Shown in pieces: positions 7,518 to 16,001 of a stretch of DNA of 34,408 bases. Within the stretch, counting starts at the first letter, position 1, and each line of letters begins with the position of its first letter. Below the pieces are notes generated by a model that had not been told where the DNA came from, made no database searches, and saw nothing but the letters and a program-made list of their open reading frames with translations. Both the position numbers and the translations under genes were made by a program. The DNA lies in assembly GCA_019309045.1 (NCBI GenBank), contig JAFDGZ010000035.1, positions 1-34,408 on the forward strand, read 5' to 3'. Source of the stretch: Deltaproteobacteria bacterium. GTDB lineage: Bacteria > Desulfobacterota > Syntrophobacteria > BM002.

Positions 7518-8174
7518 ATGCTGGTTAAATATTGGATGACCACAGATGTCATCACTGTCACTGAAGATGTCTCCATGATGAAAGCATCACGTCTTATGAA
7601 ACAGCATGGAATTCAACATTTGCCGGTCATGAGGAACGGTGACCTTGTGGGGATCGTCTCAGATAGAGATCTCAAGGAAGCCCAACCATCGAAAGCGACT
7701 ACTCTGGATATTCATGAGCTTTACTATCTCCTGGACCAGCTGAAAATCAAGGAACTCGTATCCAAGAATCTCTATACCATCCCTTCTACAGAGACTGTTG
7801 AGAAAGCTGCAGCTCTTATGCTGAAGTACGATATTTCAGCTCTGCCTGTGGTTGATTCGCAGAACACTCTGCAGGGTATTATCACCAAAGGAGACGTGTT
7901 TCGGGCTATGGTATCAATCTCCTGCATTTATCAAGCACCTCTGCAAATTGGCTTTGAGATAGAAGATCGACCCGGCTCTATCCAGAAAATAACCGATATC
8001 ATTCGTTCTCACAGCGGCAGAATTGTCAGTATCATCACCAATTATGAACATGCACCGGAAGGCTTTCTGCACGTTTATATTCGATGCAAATGCGCTGAGG
8101 ACGAACACAAACTCATGGAAGACTTACAGGGTCGTTTCAAGGTCCTCTATACTACCAAAGACAGTATATGCTAA
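7518..8174 (+). CDS. CBS-CBS-ACT domain protein (AcuB-like)
   Basis: A 218-residue cytoplasmic sensor protein. Two CBS motifs form a Bateman module: the first covers about residues 1-60 (HLPVMRNGDLVGIVSDRDL), the second about 75-132 (ALPVVDSQNTLQGIITKGDV). An ACT-like domain follows (about 140-215, starting FEIEDRPGSIQKI). CBS pairs usually bind adenine nucleotides and ACT domains bind small metabolites such as amino acids; the actual ligands are not predictable here. GAGGAG seven bases before the ATG fixes the start. The histidine kinase-like gene begins 173 bases downstream on the same strand, so a regulatory link is possible but unproven. Confidence 0.85.
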   Translation: MLVKYWMTTDVITVTEDVSMMKASRLMKQHGIQHLPVMRNGDLVGIVSDRDLKEAQPSKATTLDIHELYYLLDQLKIKELVSKNLYTIPSTETVEKAAALMLKYDISALPVVDSQNTLQGIITKGDVFRAMVSISCIYQAPLQIGFEIEDRPGSIQKITDIIRSHSGRIVSIITNYEHAPEGFLHVYIRCKCAEDEHKLMEDLQGRFKVLYTTKDSIC

Positions 8175-8347
8175 ACCTGTTAGCAACTGAGCCGAGTTCT
8201 TTTGCTGAGCGCCAATCGTCGGGAGAAGTCTCGGCCTCGTCCACTGATGTTCTTCAGCGAAGCTACCGCCGCGTCCCTTCTGAGGATACGAAGAAAGGCC
8301 ATGTGAGAACAAGCTATTTCCTATAATTTTAGTGGGTTCCTCAGGGC

Positions 8348-9448
8348 ATGTTCAACTCCGGCACAGTGAAAGAAGATATTTCCTCTAGAACCAGGGCGCA
8401 TCCCGCTCCGATCGCCGTTAATATGGCCCTCGTTGGAGGCGGCGCCGCATGCAGGATCTTACTCCAATTTCTTACCACTCACAGTCTGCGGCACTTGAGC
8501 ATCCGCATACTTGGCATTGCTGATCCCCGAGAGGATGCCCCCGGAGTTGTGTACGGGCGTCAACTTGGTATCTATACCACCTGCAATTTTAAGGACTTAT
8601 TTGCAATCTCTGATCTCGACCTGCTCATCGAACTCACAGGCAGAGACGAAGTTTTACATGAAATTCTGCAGAGCAAGCCGGCCCACCTCAAGGTCATGGA
8701 CCATCTCAGCGCCCAACTCTTCTGGGAACTCATTAAACTGCAGGAAGAAAAGGTTCAATGTGAACGAAGGTTGACTCACTCGAACAGGCTGACCAGCGTC
8801 GGCCGCATGGCCTCGTATCTTGCCCACGAAATACGCAACCCTCTAGTCTCTATCGGCGGCTTTGCCAGCACTCTGCTGAACGCCCGGGATTTACCTGAAT
8901 CCTTGCGTCCCAAGGCAGAGATCATTGTAAAGGAAGTGAGACGGCTCGAAATGGTACTCAAGAGTCTCCGTGACTATACCCGTCCATTGGCTCTCAACAA
9001 GAAGGGGGGAAATTTTAACAAGCTGGTGAGCCGAGCTTACGTTGCCCTGGAACATGAACTGAGGTCCAGTGGGGTGGAAATGCACCTGGATCTGGACAGC
9101 GAGATGCCTGACAGCCTTTTCGACAGTGACCTTATTCTCGACGCCCTGGTCACCTTAGCGAGAAAACTCATATCCTTCATGGCTTCAGGTCAGAAAATCG
9201 AAATCCGTACGGAGGTATGCTGGGACAGTATTGGCATTTATCTGCAGAGCCAGCATTGCCTGATTTCCCCAGAGACCCTGGAGAATATGTTCAACCCTTT
9301 CTCACTGTCAGATGCTCCTCAGGGCGGCTTTGACCTGGCTATGTGCAAGAAGATTATCAATGATCATGGTGGCGATGTCCGTATAACAAGCACCCCGAAA
9401 CATGGCACAATAATAATAATTGAACTCCCTGTGGAGGTTGACCTCTGA
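8348..9448 (+). CDS. Rossmann-domain/histidine kinase-like protein with degenerate ATPase domain
   Basis: A 366-residue soluble protein without membrane segments. Residues 22-115 look like an NAD(P)-binding Rossmann domain (MALVGGGAACRIL, then LGIADP, then DLLIELTGRDEV). Residues 145-212 are a HisKA dimerisation domain with an intact phospho-acceptor His160 in the AHEIRNPL box. The C-terminal domain has the HATPase shape and ends with the usual HGGDVRITSTPKHGTIIIIELP pattern. However, the N box shows no Asn pair (TLARKLISF near 269-277), the G1 box reads QSQHCLI instead of DxGxGI, and G2 reads GGFDLA instead of GxGLGL. ATP binding is therefore doubtful and it may be a pseudokinase or phosphotransfer protein. 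No response regulator is adjacent. The start ATG has a weak binding site; GTG or ATG codons further in are alternatives. Confidence 0.75.
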   Translation: MFNSGTVKEDISSRTRAHPAPIAVNMALVGGGAACRILLQFLTTHSLRHLSIRILGIADPREDAPGVVYGRQLGIYTTCNFKDLFAISDLDLLIELTGRDEVLHEILQSKPAHLKVMDHLSAQLFWELIKLQEEKVQCERRLTHSNRLTSVGRMASYLAHEIRNPLVSIGGFASTLLNARDLPESLRPKAEIIVKEVRRLEMVLKSLRDYTRPLALNKKGGNFNKLVSRAYVALEHELRSSGVEMHLDLDSEMPDSLFDSDLILDALVTLARKLISFMASGQKIEIRTEVCWDSIGIYLQSQHCLISPETLENMFNPFSLSDAPQGGFDLAMCKKIINDHGGDVRITSTPKHGTIIIIELPVEVDL

Positions 9449-9526
9449 CGCCATGCGCTTAATCTAGCAGGCAGATTTGTTTCTCCCTTGAACAGGGGGT
9501 GGTAAAATATCCACCAGAAAACAAGA

Positions 9527-10249
9527 CTATAATCTATAGAGATCTGCTTTCCGTCTACGTCGAGCACGTCCCATGATAATTCCCAGCAACCAGCCAAAGA
9601 GCAATACCCCAGCGCCAGACAAGAACCAGCGTATATTATCTGCTCCCTGGAGCTTCTCGTAGCCTTTTTGAGCCTGTGCAAGTTTTTCTTTGATTGCAAG
9701 CGCTTGCTTCTGCAAGCCCTCATATGCATCTTTGAGCTTCAGATAGTTTGACGCCCCTTCGCGCAAATCTTTATATGCCTTCTGAGCAGTTTGTAGATCC
9801 TTTTCGCTGTCCAGCACCAGCTTTTTCAGTCTGCTGTTTTCTTCAGCAAGTTTCTGCTGTAGACTCTTGAGGTCATGAAGTTTTTGCTGCAACCGTTCCT
9901 TTTCTGCAGCGAGTTTTTCAGCAGTGAGCCGCCACGGAACCCTCTCTGACAAGTATCGCCGCAAGATCCACCCTGTGCGTCCATCCTCCAGGGCCACCTT
10001 GGCCCAGCCTCTCTGTTCTTCCAACAGGGTCACTTTTGTCCCAGGACGCAACAAGGCAATAATACGATTGTCCGCCTGAGTGCCTGTTCTCAAGTTTGCC
10101 TCCAGCGTGGTATCGGAAACGTAAAGACTCGCAGCCCAGGCACGCCCCATCTGTCCCCATAGACAAAAGCACATCGCCAAGACCACCACGTACAGACTTC
10201 CAGTTGCTATCCGTCTCTCCACTGGCATGCTCCTTACCGAAAAAGTCAT
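9527..10249 (-). CDS. SH3 domain and membrane anchor protein (TIGR04211-like)
   Basis: A 240-residue envelope protein. A signal peptide or signal anchor (about residues 15-40) is followed by a bacterial SH3 domain (about 42-105; LRTGTQADNRIIALLRPGTKVTLLEE, WAKVALEDGRTGWILRRYL). A long coiled coil (about 110-208) rich in Gln, Lys and Leu comes next, then a C-terminal membrane helix (about 212-230) and a basic Arg/Lys tail. This order is that of the TIGR04211 SH3-and-anchor family (YgiM-like). The start is uncertain: ATG 10249 has no binding site, and ATG 10228 has AAGGAG only one base away. It lies 95 bases after mnmG on the same strand. Confidence 0.8.
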   Translation of the reverse strand: MTFSVRSMPVERRIATGSLYVVVLAMCFCLWGQMGRAWAASLYVSDTTLEANLRTGTQADNRIIALLRPGTKVTLLEEQRGWAKVALEDGRTGWILRRYLSERVPWRLTAEKLAAEKERLQQKLHDLKSLQQKLAEENSRLKKLVLDSEKDLQTAQKAYKDLREGASNYLKLKDAYEGLQKQALAIKEKLAQAQKGYEKLQGADNIRWFLSGAGVLLFGWLLGIIMGRARRRRKADLYRL

Positions 10250-10344
10250 AGGTAGATTTGTAGACGGTACTGCAGCACCCTTGCCCAGTCCCTGTCATGC
10301 ATTTTTCTTGCCAAGTCAGGAAGTTACCTGCAAACGAGATTTCC

Positions 10345-12303
10345 TCACTCTTCACTATGCACAATAAAGCAGCCTTCTCTCCCTGCAATTGGCTCTTGCC
10401 TTATCTCCATCTTGCCTTTCGACAAACAACCCTGTTGTCGGTAGCGTTTGAGATACACCATGAGAATTGACAAAGCCGCCGGAGTAATCCCGGAAATTCG
10501 TGAGGCCTGCCCCAGCGAGGTGGGCTGGATTTCAATGAGCCGTTGCACTACTTCATGCGAGAGACCCTGAATTTTCTCGTAGGGAAAATCTGCCGGCATC
10601 AGCATTTTCTCCAGATTTTTGAATTTCTCCACTTCTGCCTGTTGGCGCTCCAGGTACCCTTCGTACTTGCACTGTATTTCCACCTGCTCGGCAACTCTTG
10701 CAGGCAGTTGTCTGCTCCCGCCAGGCAATTGTTGAATGTCTCGGTAGCCCAGTTCAGGTCTTTTCAACAACTGAGCGAGGGGCAGTGCTCTATCAAGCCT
10801 GGCTGACCGCTTACTGTTCAGGTATGCATTTACCACAGGAGAGGGCTTGATCCAGACTTTCTTGAGCCGCTCGAGCTCGTCCTGGACTTGTCGCCTGCGC
10901 TCTCTCATCTCTTTGAGAGCAGTCCTGTCTATGAGTCCTATTTCGTGACCTTTCTCCATCAAGCGGAAATCTGCATTGTCTTCCCGCAGCAGCAAGCGAT
11001 ATTCGGCCCGAGAAGTGAACATTCGATAGGGCTCACGGGTTCCTCTAGTAACCAGATCATCGACCATCACAGCCATATATGCTTCTGAACGGTCAAGAAT
11101 AAAGGGTCCTCTCTTCTGCACAGAAAGAGCAGCATTGATGCCGGCCCACATCCCCTGAGCCGCAGCTTCCTCGTAACCAGATGTACCGTTTATCTGGCCG
11201 GCCATATAAAGACCTTTGATCTTTTTTGTTTCCAGGGTCGGCCGAAGCTGAGTGGGTTGCACAAAGTCGTATTCGATGGCATACGCTGGTCTCATAATCT
11301 CGGCTTCTTCCAATCCCGCTATTGAGTGGACAAGGTCCAGTTGAATTTCGTAGGGCAAAGAATTCCCCGTGCCGCTGGCATATATTTCTGCTGTCTCCAG
11401 CCCCTCCGGTTCTAGAATGATTTGATGACACTCTTTGTGAGGAAACTTCATGATCTTGTCTTCGAGGGAGGGGCAATAGCGCGCTGAAACTCCTTTGATG
11501 GCCCCGCTGTAAAGAGGAGATAACTGAATGTTTCGTCTGATGATTTCATGAGTATTTCTGGCAGTGTGCCCTATATAACAGGAGAGTTGCGGCAGCGAAA
11601 TTCCTTCAGTAAAAAGGGAAAACGGCCGGGGGTTCTCCTCTCCCTCCTGTTCCTGGAACTGTGAAAAGTCAATGGTGTCTCGCCGCAGCCGTGCAGGCGT
11701 ACCTGTCTTCATCCTGCCCATCTGGAAACCTAATTGACTGAGGTTTGTTGCCAGATTGTCAGCCGGAAATTCCCCTGCCCTTCCTGCAGGAATCTTCTTG
11801 CTGCCAATATGGATCAGGCCGTGCAAGAATGTACCGGTTGTGAGGACAACAGTGGAACCAAGGAATTCCACATCCAGGTGATCTCGGACCCCCACCACTC
11901 TGTCGCCCTCCACCAGCAACTTCTCGACTGTTGTTTGCTTGCAATCGAGGCCCTTCTGCCGCTCCAGCGTGTTTTTCATAATTGCCCGGTAGCGCGATTT
12001 GTCGTTCTGCGTTCTCGTACCCTGCACAGCCGGGCCTTTTCTGGTGTTCAGGGTTCGATATTGAATAGCACTCTGATCGGCAATTTTTGCCATTTCGCCG
12101 CCAAGCGCATCGATTTCCTTCACCAGATGCCCTTTGCCGAGACCACCTACCGAAGGCGAACAGGGCATATGGGCCACGGTGTCTAGATATATGCTCAACA
12201 GCAGCGTCTGACAACCCATGCGTGCCGCTGCCAGTGCTGCTTCACAGCCAGCATGACCAGCCCCCACAACGATCACATCATAGGATTTTGGGTAGACGCT
12301 CAT
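10345..12303 (-). CDS. mnmG: tRNA uridine-5-carboxymethylaminomethyl modification enzyme MnmG
   Basis: The FAD-binding subunit which, with MnmE, installs the cmnm5 group on U34 of several tRNAs. The protein has 652 residues, slightly longer than the usual 620-630. It starts with the dinucleotide motif VVGAGHAGCEAALAAARMG and contains the family blocks PCSPSVGGLGKGHLVKEIDALGG, TRKGPAVQGTR(T/A)Q-like, the AGQINGTSGYEEAAAQG region, the TSRAEYRLLLREDNAD block and the C-terminal helical domain ending in the SRISGITPAALSILMVYLK segment. The last 25 or so residues are extra. mnmE is not adjacent. The gene is divergent from the radical SAM gene at 12375, sharing a short intergenic region. Confidence 0.97.
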   Translation of the reverse strand: MSVYPKSYDVIVVGAGHAGCEAALAAARMGCQTLLLSIYLDTVAHMPCSPSVGGLGKGHLVKEIDALGGEMAKIADQSAIQYRTLNTRKGPAVQGTRTQNDKSRYRAIMKNTLERQKGLDCKQTTVEKLLVEGDRVVGVRDHLDVEFLGSTVVLTTGTFLHGLIHIGSKKIPAGRAGEFPADNLATNLSQLGFQMGRMKTGTPARLRRDTIDFSQFQEQEGEENPRPFSLFTEGISLPQLSCYIGHTARNTHEIIRRNIQLSPLYSGAIKGVSARYCPSLEDKIMKFPHKECHQIILEPEGLETAEIYASGTGNSLPYEIQLDLVHSIAGLEEAEIMRPAYAIEYDFVQPTQLRPTLETKKIKGLYMAGQINGTSGYEEAAAQGMWAGINAALSVQKRGPFILDRSEAYMAVMVDDLVTRGTREPYRMFTSRAEYRLLLREDNADFRLMEKGHEIGLIDRTALKEMRERRRQVQDELERLKKVWIKPSPVVNAYLNSKRSARLDRALPLAQLLKRPELGYRDIQQLPGGSRQLPARVAEQVEIQCKYEGYLERQQAEVEKFKNLEKMLMPADFPYEKIQGLSHEVVQRLIEIQPTSLGQASRISGITPAALSILMVYLKRYRQQGCLSKGKMEIRQEPIAGREGCFIVHSEE

Positions 12304-12374
12304 CCTGATTGTCCTGAAACTGCAAAAACGTACTCGTCCACGGTGTCATTTACTTGCAGAAAGGATTATATATA

Positions 12375-13295
12375 ATGATTTTCATGTTTACCAGACGCTA
12401 CCGTGATCTCAACAGCTTTTTGCGCCAGCGCTTTGGCTGCCGGGTGCAAAAGATCAGCCTCGATGCTGGGCTAACATGCCCGAATCGAGACGGCACCGTA
12501 GGTCTGGGGGGCTGTATTTACTGCAACGCCCTCGGCTCCGGCACAGGGCTTGCCCGCAACTATTCCATTCGCCAGCAACTCGAATTGGGCAAACAACGGC
12601 TGCAACGGCGCTACGGAGCCAAGAAATTTATCGCCTACTTTCAGTCTTTTTCAAATACCTACGCTGCAGTAGACCGACTGCGGCAGCTTTATCTAGAAGC
12701 GCTGTCCGTGAAAGATGTGGTTGGCCTGGCAATTGGCACCAGACCAGACTGTGTTGCCGATGAGGTGTTGGACCTGCTCGCCGAGATCAACGAACGGACC
12801 TATCTATGGCTGGAATACGGACTGCAGTCGATACACGACCGCAGCCTTGTCTTTATAAATCGGGGCCATACAGTTGCCGCTTTTGTGGATGCGGTGGAGC
12901 GGACACGACTGCGCGGCCTGGACATCTGTGTGCATGTTATTCTTGGCCTGCCAGGTGAAGGAAAGGCAGAGATGCTGCAAACTGCCAGAGCGCTGGGTTG
13001 CCTGGACATTCAGGCGGTCAAGATTCATTTGCTTTACGTCATCAAAGACACCCCCCTCGCCATGCTCTATTCCCAGGGCAGTTATCAGTGTCTCAGCCGC
13101 GATCAATATGTAGACATAGTCTGTGACTTCCTCGCCTACCTTCCTCCTCAGGTCGTGATTCACCGACTGACTGGCGACCCCCACCCTGAGGAGTTAGTGG
13201 CGCCCATGTGGGCCCTGGAGAAGCAAACCAATTTACAGGCAATCTGGGACACCATGGAAGAACGCAATCTCTGGCAGGGAAAATACCTGGAGTGA
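12375..13295 (+). CDS. TIGR01212 family radical SAM protein (YhcC-like)
   Basis: A 306-residue cytoplasmic radical SAM enzyme. The cluster-binding cysteines are in TCPNRDG...GGCIYCN, a CxnCxxC arrangement typical of the TIGR01212/YhcC group and not the classical CX3CX2C. Other family blocks are YFQSFSNTYA, GLAIGTRPDC, WLEYGLQSIHD and VHVILGLPGE. Its reaction is not established. I chose ATG 12375, with AAAGGA about nine bases upstream, over a TTG at 12354 that would add seven residues. It is divergent from mnmG, which may be only positional. Confidence 0.9.
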   Translation: MIFMFTRRYRDLNSFLRQRFGCRVQKISLDAGLTCPNRDGTVGLGGCIYCNALGSGTGLARNYSIRQQLELGKQRLQRRYGAKKFIAYFQSFSNTYAAVDRLRQLYLEALSVKDVVGLAIGTRPDCVADEVLDLLAEINERTYLWLEYGLQSIHDRSLVFINRGHTVAAFVDAVERTRLRGLDICVHVILGLPGEGKAEMLQTARALGCLDIQAVKIHLLYVIKDTPLAMLYSQGSYQCLSRDQYVDIVCDFLAYLPPQVVIHRLTGDPHPEELVAPMWALEKQTNLQAIWDTMEERNLWQGKYLE

Positions 13296-13323
13296 ATAGT
13301 CAAATGCAGCGGAGGCAAATACA

Positions 13324-13509
13324 ATGTTCATGCTGCATCAAGCTACAATTCTCTACTTTGAAGCAAGCCGGCTGCTGACGAAATACGTCACTTTTGGCCG
13401 CCAGTGGTCCCTTCCAGCCAAAGATGACTGCATTATATTTCCAAGAGGGGAACAACTCAACATATTGAATTTACAAAGAATTTATTTAGCAAAACACCCC
13501 GGGTCATAG
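13324..13509 (+). CDS. small hypothetical protein (61 aa)
   Basis: ATG at 13324 with a good GGAGG at 13311-13315 (spacing 8), 28 bases after the radical SAM stop. The product is mixed, mildly hydrophobic at the N-terminus (MFMLHQATILYFEASRLL), with no clear membrane helix and no recognised family. The binding site and the close spacing to the gene above are the only arguments for it; codon pattern gives no strong support. Confidence 0.4.
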   Translation: MFMLHQATILYFEASRLLTKYVTFGRQWSLPAKDDCIIFPRGEQLNILNLQRIYLAKHPGS

Positions 13510-13591
13510 TTGGCACTGCCGATGCATTAGCTGCCCGCGTGGCTGACAGCCTTTCTCACAGATAGCAGAACTTACAAGGGAAGGAAAAGAT

Positions 13592-14002
13592 ATGGCTTGT
13601 CTATGGAGTGGAACACATCGACCAGGAGTCCTCGAGTGGGCGCTGATTCATAAAGATGTCGCCTTGACTGAGGTGCCAAATTGGATCGTCATGACCATGC
13701 TCGAAGACATAGCACAGAACAACGGTCAACTCATCGAACAGATGGTAATGGCCGTCAGTGAACCACAGAGCGAAATTGACGAAATGGACTTTATGCGGCA
13801 AGCTACCCAAAAACTGATGGCAAATGTACTCCTGGCAAGTCTGCACGATGATGGTTATATTATTTTTAATGAACAGGTCGGGTTCTTCGACTTCAGCACT
13901 CTTCCAGGAAGGCACGTCTGTATCACCGAGTCCGGCATGGAGGCCCAGGTGTGGGAGGACCTGGCCATGTTTCAGAGGTGTGAGCAGCTCGTTCTTCAAT
14001 AA
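13592..14002 (+). CDS. conserved-looking hypothetical protein (136 aa)
   Basis: ATG at 13592 with AAGGGAAGGA just upstream. The product is acidic and soluble with balanced hydrophobic periodicity: Met-rich helices around residues 30-85 (MTMLEDIAQNNGQLIEQMV) and a beta-rich end (GYIIFNEQVGFFDFSTLPGRHVCI). It looks like a real globular protein, but I do not recognise the family and propose no function. A strong hairpin (14058-14095) follows it and likely ends its transcript. Confidence 0.65.
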   Translation: MACLWSGTHRPGVLEWALIHKDVALTEVPNWIVMTMLEDIAQNNGQLIEQMVMAVSEPQSEIDEMDFMRQATQKLMANVLLASLHDDGYIIFNEQVGFFDFSTLPGRHVCITESGMEAQVWEDLAMFQRCEQLVLQ

Positions 14003-14057
14003 CACTTTTTCTGGCTTGCTTCTCAGGACAATTCGCGCGCAACACTGCGCAGACCAG

Positions 14058-14095
14058 GAAAGGGCTCCGATCACTCACGAGATCGGGGCCCTTTC
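14058..14095. terminator. strong inverted repeat between convergent genes
   Basis: GAAAGGGCTCCGATC (14058-14072) pairs with GATCGGGGCCCTTTC (14081-14095) apart from one mismatch, with an eight-base loop. It lies between the plus-strand gene ending at 14002 and the minus-strand bactofilin ending at 14188, so it could serve both directions. No T-tract follows on either side, so it is a terminator by position and stem strength only. Confidence 0.55.
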
Positions 14096-14187
14096 GCTTC
14101 CAATCCCAGCAATATGCCAGGAGCTCTCTTGGGGAAACCTGAATGGTGCCTGCATGGTAATGGTCGAATGGGAAAAAGGGCCAACAA

Positions 14188-14499
14188 CTACAAGACGCAG
14201 TTGATCTCACCCTGAAGATTCGCTCCTTCTTCCCATTCCAGCTTGGCCGTAGTGATGCAGGCACGCACCTTGGCCGAACTCTTTACCTGCAGCCTGTTTT
14301 CAACCTGCACTTCACCCTGGATATTTCCCGCTACTGTGAGATTGTGCACCCGGATGATGCCGCTGACCATGCCATTCCTATAGACCGCGAGCTCTCCACT
14401 GCTGATAAGAGTCCCCTCGAACTCTCCTGCCACCACCACGTCTTTCTCATGGCATTGTACCGTACCCACAAGTCTGCTCTTTTCGCCTATCAAAATCAT
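14188..14499 (-). CDS. bactofilin (polymer-forming cytoskeletal protein)
   Basis: A 103-residue protein made almost entirely of short beta-helix repeats: GEKSRLVGTVQCHEKDVVVAGEFEGTL, then repeating hydrophobic-x-hydrophobic units with Gly turns (VAGNIQGEVQVENRL, VRACITTAKLEWEEGANLQGEI). This is the bactofilin fold, which polymerises into membrane-associated filaments affecting cell shape, motility or envelope growth. The start is taken at ATG 14499; a TTG at 14556 would add 19 residues that do not look like bactofilin. Upstream on the same strand is a small Cys-rich protein, and the two may form a pair. Confidence 0.85.
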   Translation of the reverse strand: MILIGEKSRLVGTVQCHEKDVVVAGEFEGTLISSGELAVYRNGMVSGIIRVHNLTVAGNIQGEVQVENRLQVKSSAKVRACITTAKLEWEEGANLQGEINCVL

Positions 14500-14595
14500 A
14501 AAATGAGCTACCCGAACAGCAAAGCGGTGAGCAAACCGCTGGCATTTTGCCTCCAACAGACCACAGCTATTGCTTGGCTGGCGCTCCCTTGTGGT

Positions 14596-14814
14596 TCACC
14601 CACAACCAGTGGCTGCTTGCGTCCGTTTCTTTTTGATTTCTCTGTGGCATTCTTCCCAGATAATACAGTGTGTTCTGAATTTGCAGTAAAGCTCAGGATC
14701 CGTACAGGCCTTGCAGTTTTCCAGGCACTCACTGCAATAGCCATAGCCGTGCTTCTCGCAGGCTATGACAGCCTCCCTGTCCGGATGATAGCGGCATTTG
14801 TACTTGTCTATCAT
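14596..14814 (-). CDS. small Cys/His-rich zinc-binding-like protein (B-box-like)
   Basis: 72 residues with a dense metal-ligand pattern: CRYHPDREAVIACEKHG, YCSECLENCKAC, then further Cys and CHREIKKKR, followed by a basic tail. Spacing of C..H and C..C pairs resembles a B-box-type zinc finger, so structural zinc binding is inferred. No catalytic signature is visible. It lies about 97 bases upstream of the bactofilin on the same strand. The ATG has a poor binding site. The antisense and other-frame readings of this stretch are less protein-like. Confidence 0.65.
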   Translation of the reverse strand: MIDKYKCRYHPDREAVIACEKHGYGYCSECLENCKACTDPELYCKFRTHCIIWEECHREIKKKRTQAATGCG

Positions 14815-15067
14815 AGTCGCCGCACTTTAACCAAGTGTGAGCACATCGTCAAGCCCTCAGCTGATTCCCCCTGGCTGGCTGACAACTCGAGTCCTGCGCC
14901 ATGTCCACCTCTGTTCCTGGCCAGTCCTGCCTCAAAATCAACCAGGACCTTTTGGCAAAAATGAGATATACTTCGCAGCAAACAGCAGGCCGCTCGCATG
15001 CTGACAGCGAACCTGCTTGTTTAACACCCTTCACTAGAAACCTTACAAGATTGTGCCTGGGAGCCGC

Positions 15068-15955
15068 ATGGACACCCATAAACCAAAAGCCAGGCCGGCG
15101 TGGCTCAGAAAACGGCTTGCCCCCTCCAGCACAGCTACTCGAGTGAAGAACCTGCTCAGCGATCTCGAGCTCACCACAGTATGCCAGCAAGCCCTTTGTC
15201 CCAATCAGATCGAATGCTTCAGCAAAGGCACAGCCACTTTTATGATCCTCGGCAGCCGTTGCAGTCGAAATTGCACCTTCTGTGCTGTGGAGACCTCTCC
15301 ACAGGGGCCGCCGGCTGCAGATGAGCCCCTGCGGGTGGCTGAAGCGGTTTGTCGACTAGGTCTCCGCTATGTGGTAGTCACTTCAGTTGCCCGGGACGAC
15401 CTTGCCGACGGGGGCGCCAGTCATTTTGCTGCTACCATGCAGGCCATTCGCTGTACATCTCCTGGTGTGAGCATCGAACTCCTTGTTCCCGATTTTGGCG
15501 GCTCACACTCTGCATTGCGGACTGTCCTGCAAGCGCCTCCTGCGGTCTTGAACCACAACGTGGAAACTATATCCCGTCTCTATCCAGCGGTTCGCCCTCA
15601 GGCAAACTACGGCCGCTCTCTTCAGCTGCTGACAACCGCCAAAAAACTCTCTCCAGAGACGTTCACCAAGAGTGGCTTCATGGTGGGCCTTGGTGAAACA
15701 GCAGGGGAGATACGGACGCTGCTTTCCCACATCCGCCATACGGGATGTGATCTGGTGACCATCGGCCAGTATCTCCCTCCTTCGCCGCGGCATCATCCAG
15801 TCGTCGAGTATGTAGCCCCAGAGCGCTTTGAGGAGTATGTCAGTTACGCCCGGGCACTGGGATTCATTGGGGCGGTTGCCGGTCCTTATGTGAGAAGCTC
15901 ATATGAGGCAGCCGAGCTCTACCAGCAGGCTCGCCTGCTTTCCACAGCCACCTAG
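15068..15955 (+). CDS. lipA: lipoyl synthase
   Basis: A radical SAM enzyme that inserts two sulfur atoms into octanoyl groups on lipoyl-dependent proteins. The product has 295 residues, normal for the family. The auxiliary cluster motif CX4CX5C is at residues 39-50 (CQQALCPNQIEC) and the radical SAM motif CX3CX2C at 65-72 (CSRNCTFC). Other blocks are FMILGSRCSRNC, VVTSVARDDLADGGASHF, LNHNVETISRLYPAVRP, KSGFMVGLGET and the C-terminal RSSYEA, whose Ser coordinates the auxiliary cluster. ATG 15068 has GGGAG four bases upstream; a GTG at 15053 is the alternative. No lipB is adjacent. It converges on nifS. Confidence 0.96.
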   Translation: MDTHKPKARPAWLRKRLAPSSTATRVKNLLSDLELTTVCQQALCPNQIECFSKGTATFMILGSRCSRNCTFCAVETSPQGPPAADEPLRVAEAVCRLGLRYVVVTSVARDDLADGGASHFAATMQAIRCTSPGVSIELLVPDFGGSHSALRTVLQAPPAVLNHNVETISRLYPAVRPQANYGRSLQLLTTAKKLSPETFTKSGFMVGLGETAGEIRTLLSHIRHTGCDLVTIGQYLPPSPRHHPVVEYVAPERFEEYVSYARALGFIGAVAGPYVRSSYEAAELYQQARLLSTAT

Positions 15956-16001
15956 TCTAACAAACGCCACTGCCTGCTCGCAGGCCGCCAGCACCTTGCC
16001 T

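Noticed and set aside
7324-7539. 71-codon plus-strand frame overlapping the start of the CBS/ACT gene
   Set aside because: The CBS gene has the better binding site and clear domains; the frame shows no protein features.
14508-14744. 78-codon minus-strand frame overlapping the Cys-rich gene
   Set aside because: The overlapping 72-residue frame has a regular Cys/His ligand pattern, while this one looks like an out-of-frame shadow.
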